Assembly (NCBI GenBank): GCA_007132145.1 | Contig: SLPE01000168.1 | Location: 1-6,189 of the forward strand | Length of the DNA: 6,189 nucleotides | Source of the DNA: Candidatus Izemoplasma sp. | GTDB taxonomy: Bacteria > Bacillota_I > Bacilli_A > Izemoplasmatales > Izemoplasmataceae | Direction of reading: 5' to 3' | Part shown: positions 5,669 to 6,189 of the stretch, piece after piece | Layout: every line of letters begins with the position of its first letter | How positions within the stretch are numbered: the first letter of the stretch is position 1 | Position numbers and translations under genes: made by a program | Notes under the pieces: model-generated | Seen by the model: the letters and a program-made list of their open reading frames with translations, nothing else | What the model was told of the DNA's origin: nothing | Databases searched by the model: none

Positions 5669-6189
5669 TTACCGCTCACTCGACGAACGGTTCGATAAGG
5701 GTTTGATCCGTTGAATCAAATAGATGAACGGCGTATCGAGCATCGCGACGACGAGTTTGATCGCGAGCGTCGTCAAGAAGATGCTCAAGAGGATGTCGAA
5801 CGCATAGACGCCGGCGAAAGCGATCGGAACGAAGATCAGCGTATCGATCGTCTGGCTCACGAACGTCGAACCGAGATTCCTGATGAATAGGGAGGCGTCG
5901 CTGTGGAAACGCTTGCGGATGCGCTGGAAAAGATGGACATCGAGCAACTGACTGAGCAAATAGGCCGTGAGGCTCGCCAAGGCCAGTCGGGGTAGGAAGT
6001 CGAAAATCGCGGAAAGCGCGTCATGGGAGACGTCGTCCGCGGCCGGGACGAACCAAAGCGTCATCTGCATGAGCACGACGGTCGAGACCAACGTGAAAAA
6101 ACCGACCCAGACCGCTTTTTTCGCCGCTTGGATTCCATACTTTTCGTTCAAGGCGTCCGTTGCCAGAAACAAGGTTCCGAACATGATGT
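5669..6189 (-). CDS. Queuosine precursor transporter, VUT/YhhQ (DUF165) family, partial
   Basis: The reading frame is open to the window edge and the gene's start lies outside, so about 172 C-terminal residues are present. The visible part has TDALNEKYG just after the edge, AVWVGFFTLVST, a conserved core PRLALASLTAYLLSQLLDVHLFQRIRKRF, FIRNLGSTFVSQTIDTLIFVPIAFAG and LLDTPFIYLIQRI, which identify the VUT/YhhQ family. Characterised members import preQ0, preQ1 or queuine for tRNA queuosine. About four or five membrane segments remain. The ATG at 6184 is unlikely to be the start, because family members carry roughly 40 more residues with at least one helix before the TD..NE.YG motif. The stop is TAA at 5671-5669, with the CmpB-like gene starting 4 nt later. 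Any upstream riboswitch or promoter is outside the window. Confidence 0.88.
   Translation of the reverse strand, partial: IMFGTLFLATDALNEKYGIQAAKKAVWVGFFTLVSTVVLMQMTLWFVPAADDVSHDALSAIFDFLPRLALASLTAYLLSQLLDVHLFQRIRKRFHSDASLFIRNLGSTFVSQTIDTLIFVPIAFAGVYAFDILLSIFLTTLAIKLVVAMLDTPFIYLIQRIKPLSNRSSSER

Overview
The window looks like chromosomal core DNA from a low- to mid-GC Gram-positive lineage (Bacillota, Bacilli-like). The evidence is the order ychF ... rpsF-ssb-rpsR. In Bacillus subtilis ychF (yyaF) lies directly upstream of rpsF-ssbA-rpsR. An rpsF leader with a CCG bulge and strong AAGGAGG-type ribosome binding sites point the same way. Base composition is in the mid-50s % GC by eye. TGA ends several genes and tryptophan is read from TGG, so the code is standard and this is not a TGA=Trp mollicute. 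A genus cannot be named from the sequence. No phage, insertion sequence, CRISPR, tRNA or rRNA signal was found.

Plus strand, positions 1-2672: the end of the YchF/OLA1 ATPase gene, then a 164-aa multi-pass membrane protein I do not recognise, a two-domain CinA (nucleotide pyrophosphatase/NMN deamidase type), and an alpha/beta hydrolase with a complete catalytic triad. Spacing is very tight (11 nt, 5 nt, then an 8-nt overlap), so the four genes are probably one transcription unit. The last three sit inside the normally adjacent ychF-rpsF pair.

Positions 2673-3798: a near-consensus sigma-A promoter (TTTACA, 17 nt, extended TG-TATAAT) drives rpsF-ssb-rpsR. The leader folds into a hairpin, a closing stem that covers the rpsF Shine-Dalgarno sequence, and a 3' bulge containing CCG. 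This is the layout of the known S6:S18 autoregulatory element. The operon ends at a strong intrinsic terminator that can also serve the convergent minus-strand genes.

Minus strand, positions 6189-3822: a VUT/YhhQ-type queuosine-precursor transporter (start outside the window), a membrane protein of the 'putative ABC-transporter type IV' (CmpB-like) family, and a GT4 glycosyltransferase resembling glycolipid glucosyltransferases. They are 4 and 10 nt apart and probably co-transcribed.

There is no gene-free stretch over 300 bases; the longest gap (2673-2792) holds the rpsF promoter and leader. Most families are well known. The points of most interest are the rpsF leader, the unknown membrane protein beside cinA, two long perfect palindromes 19 bp apart inside cinA, and the glycosyltransferase/membrane-protein pair.
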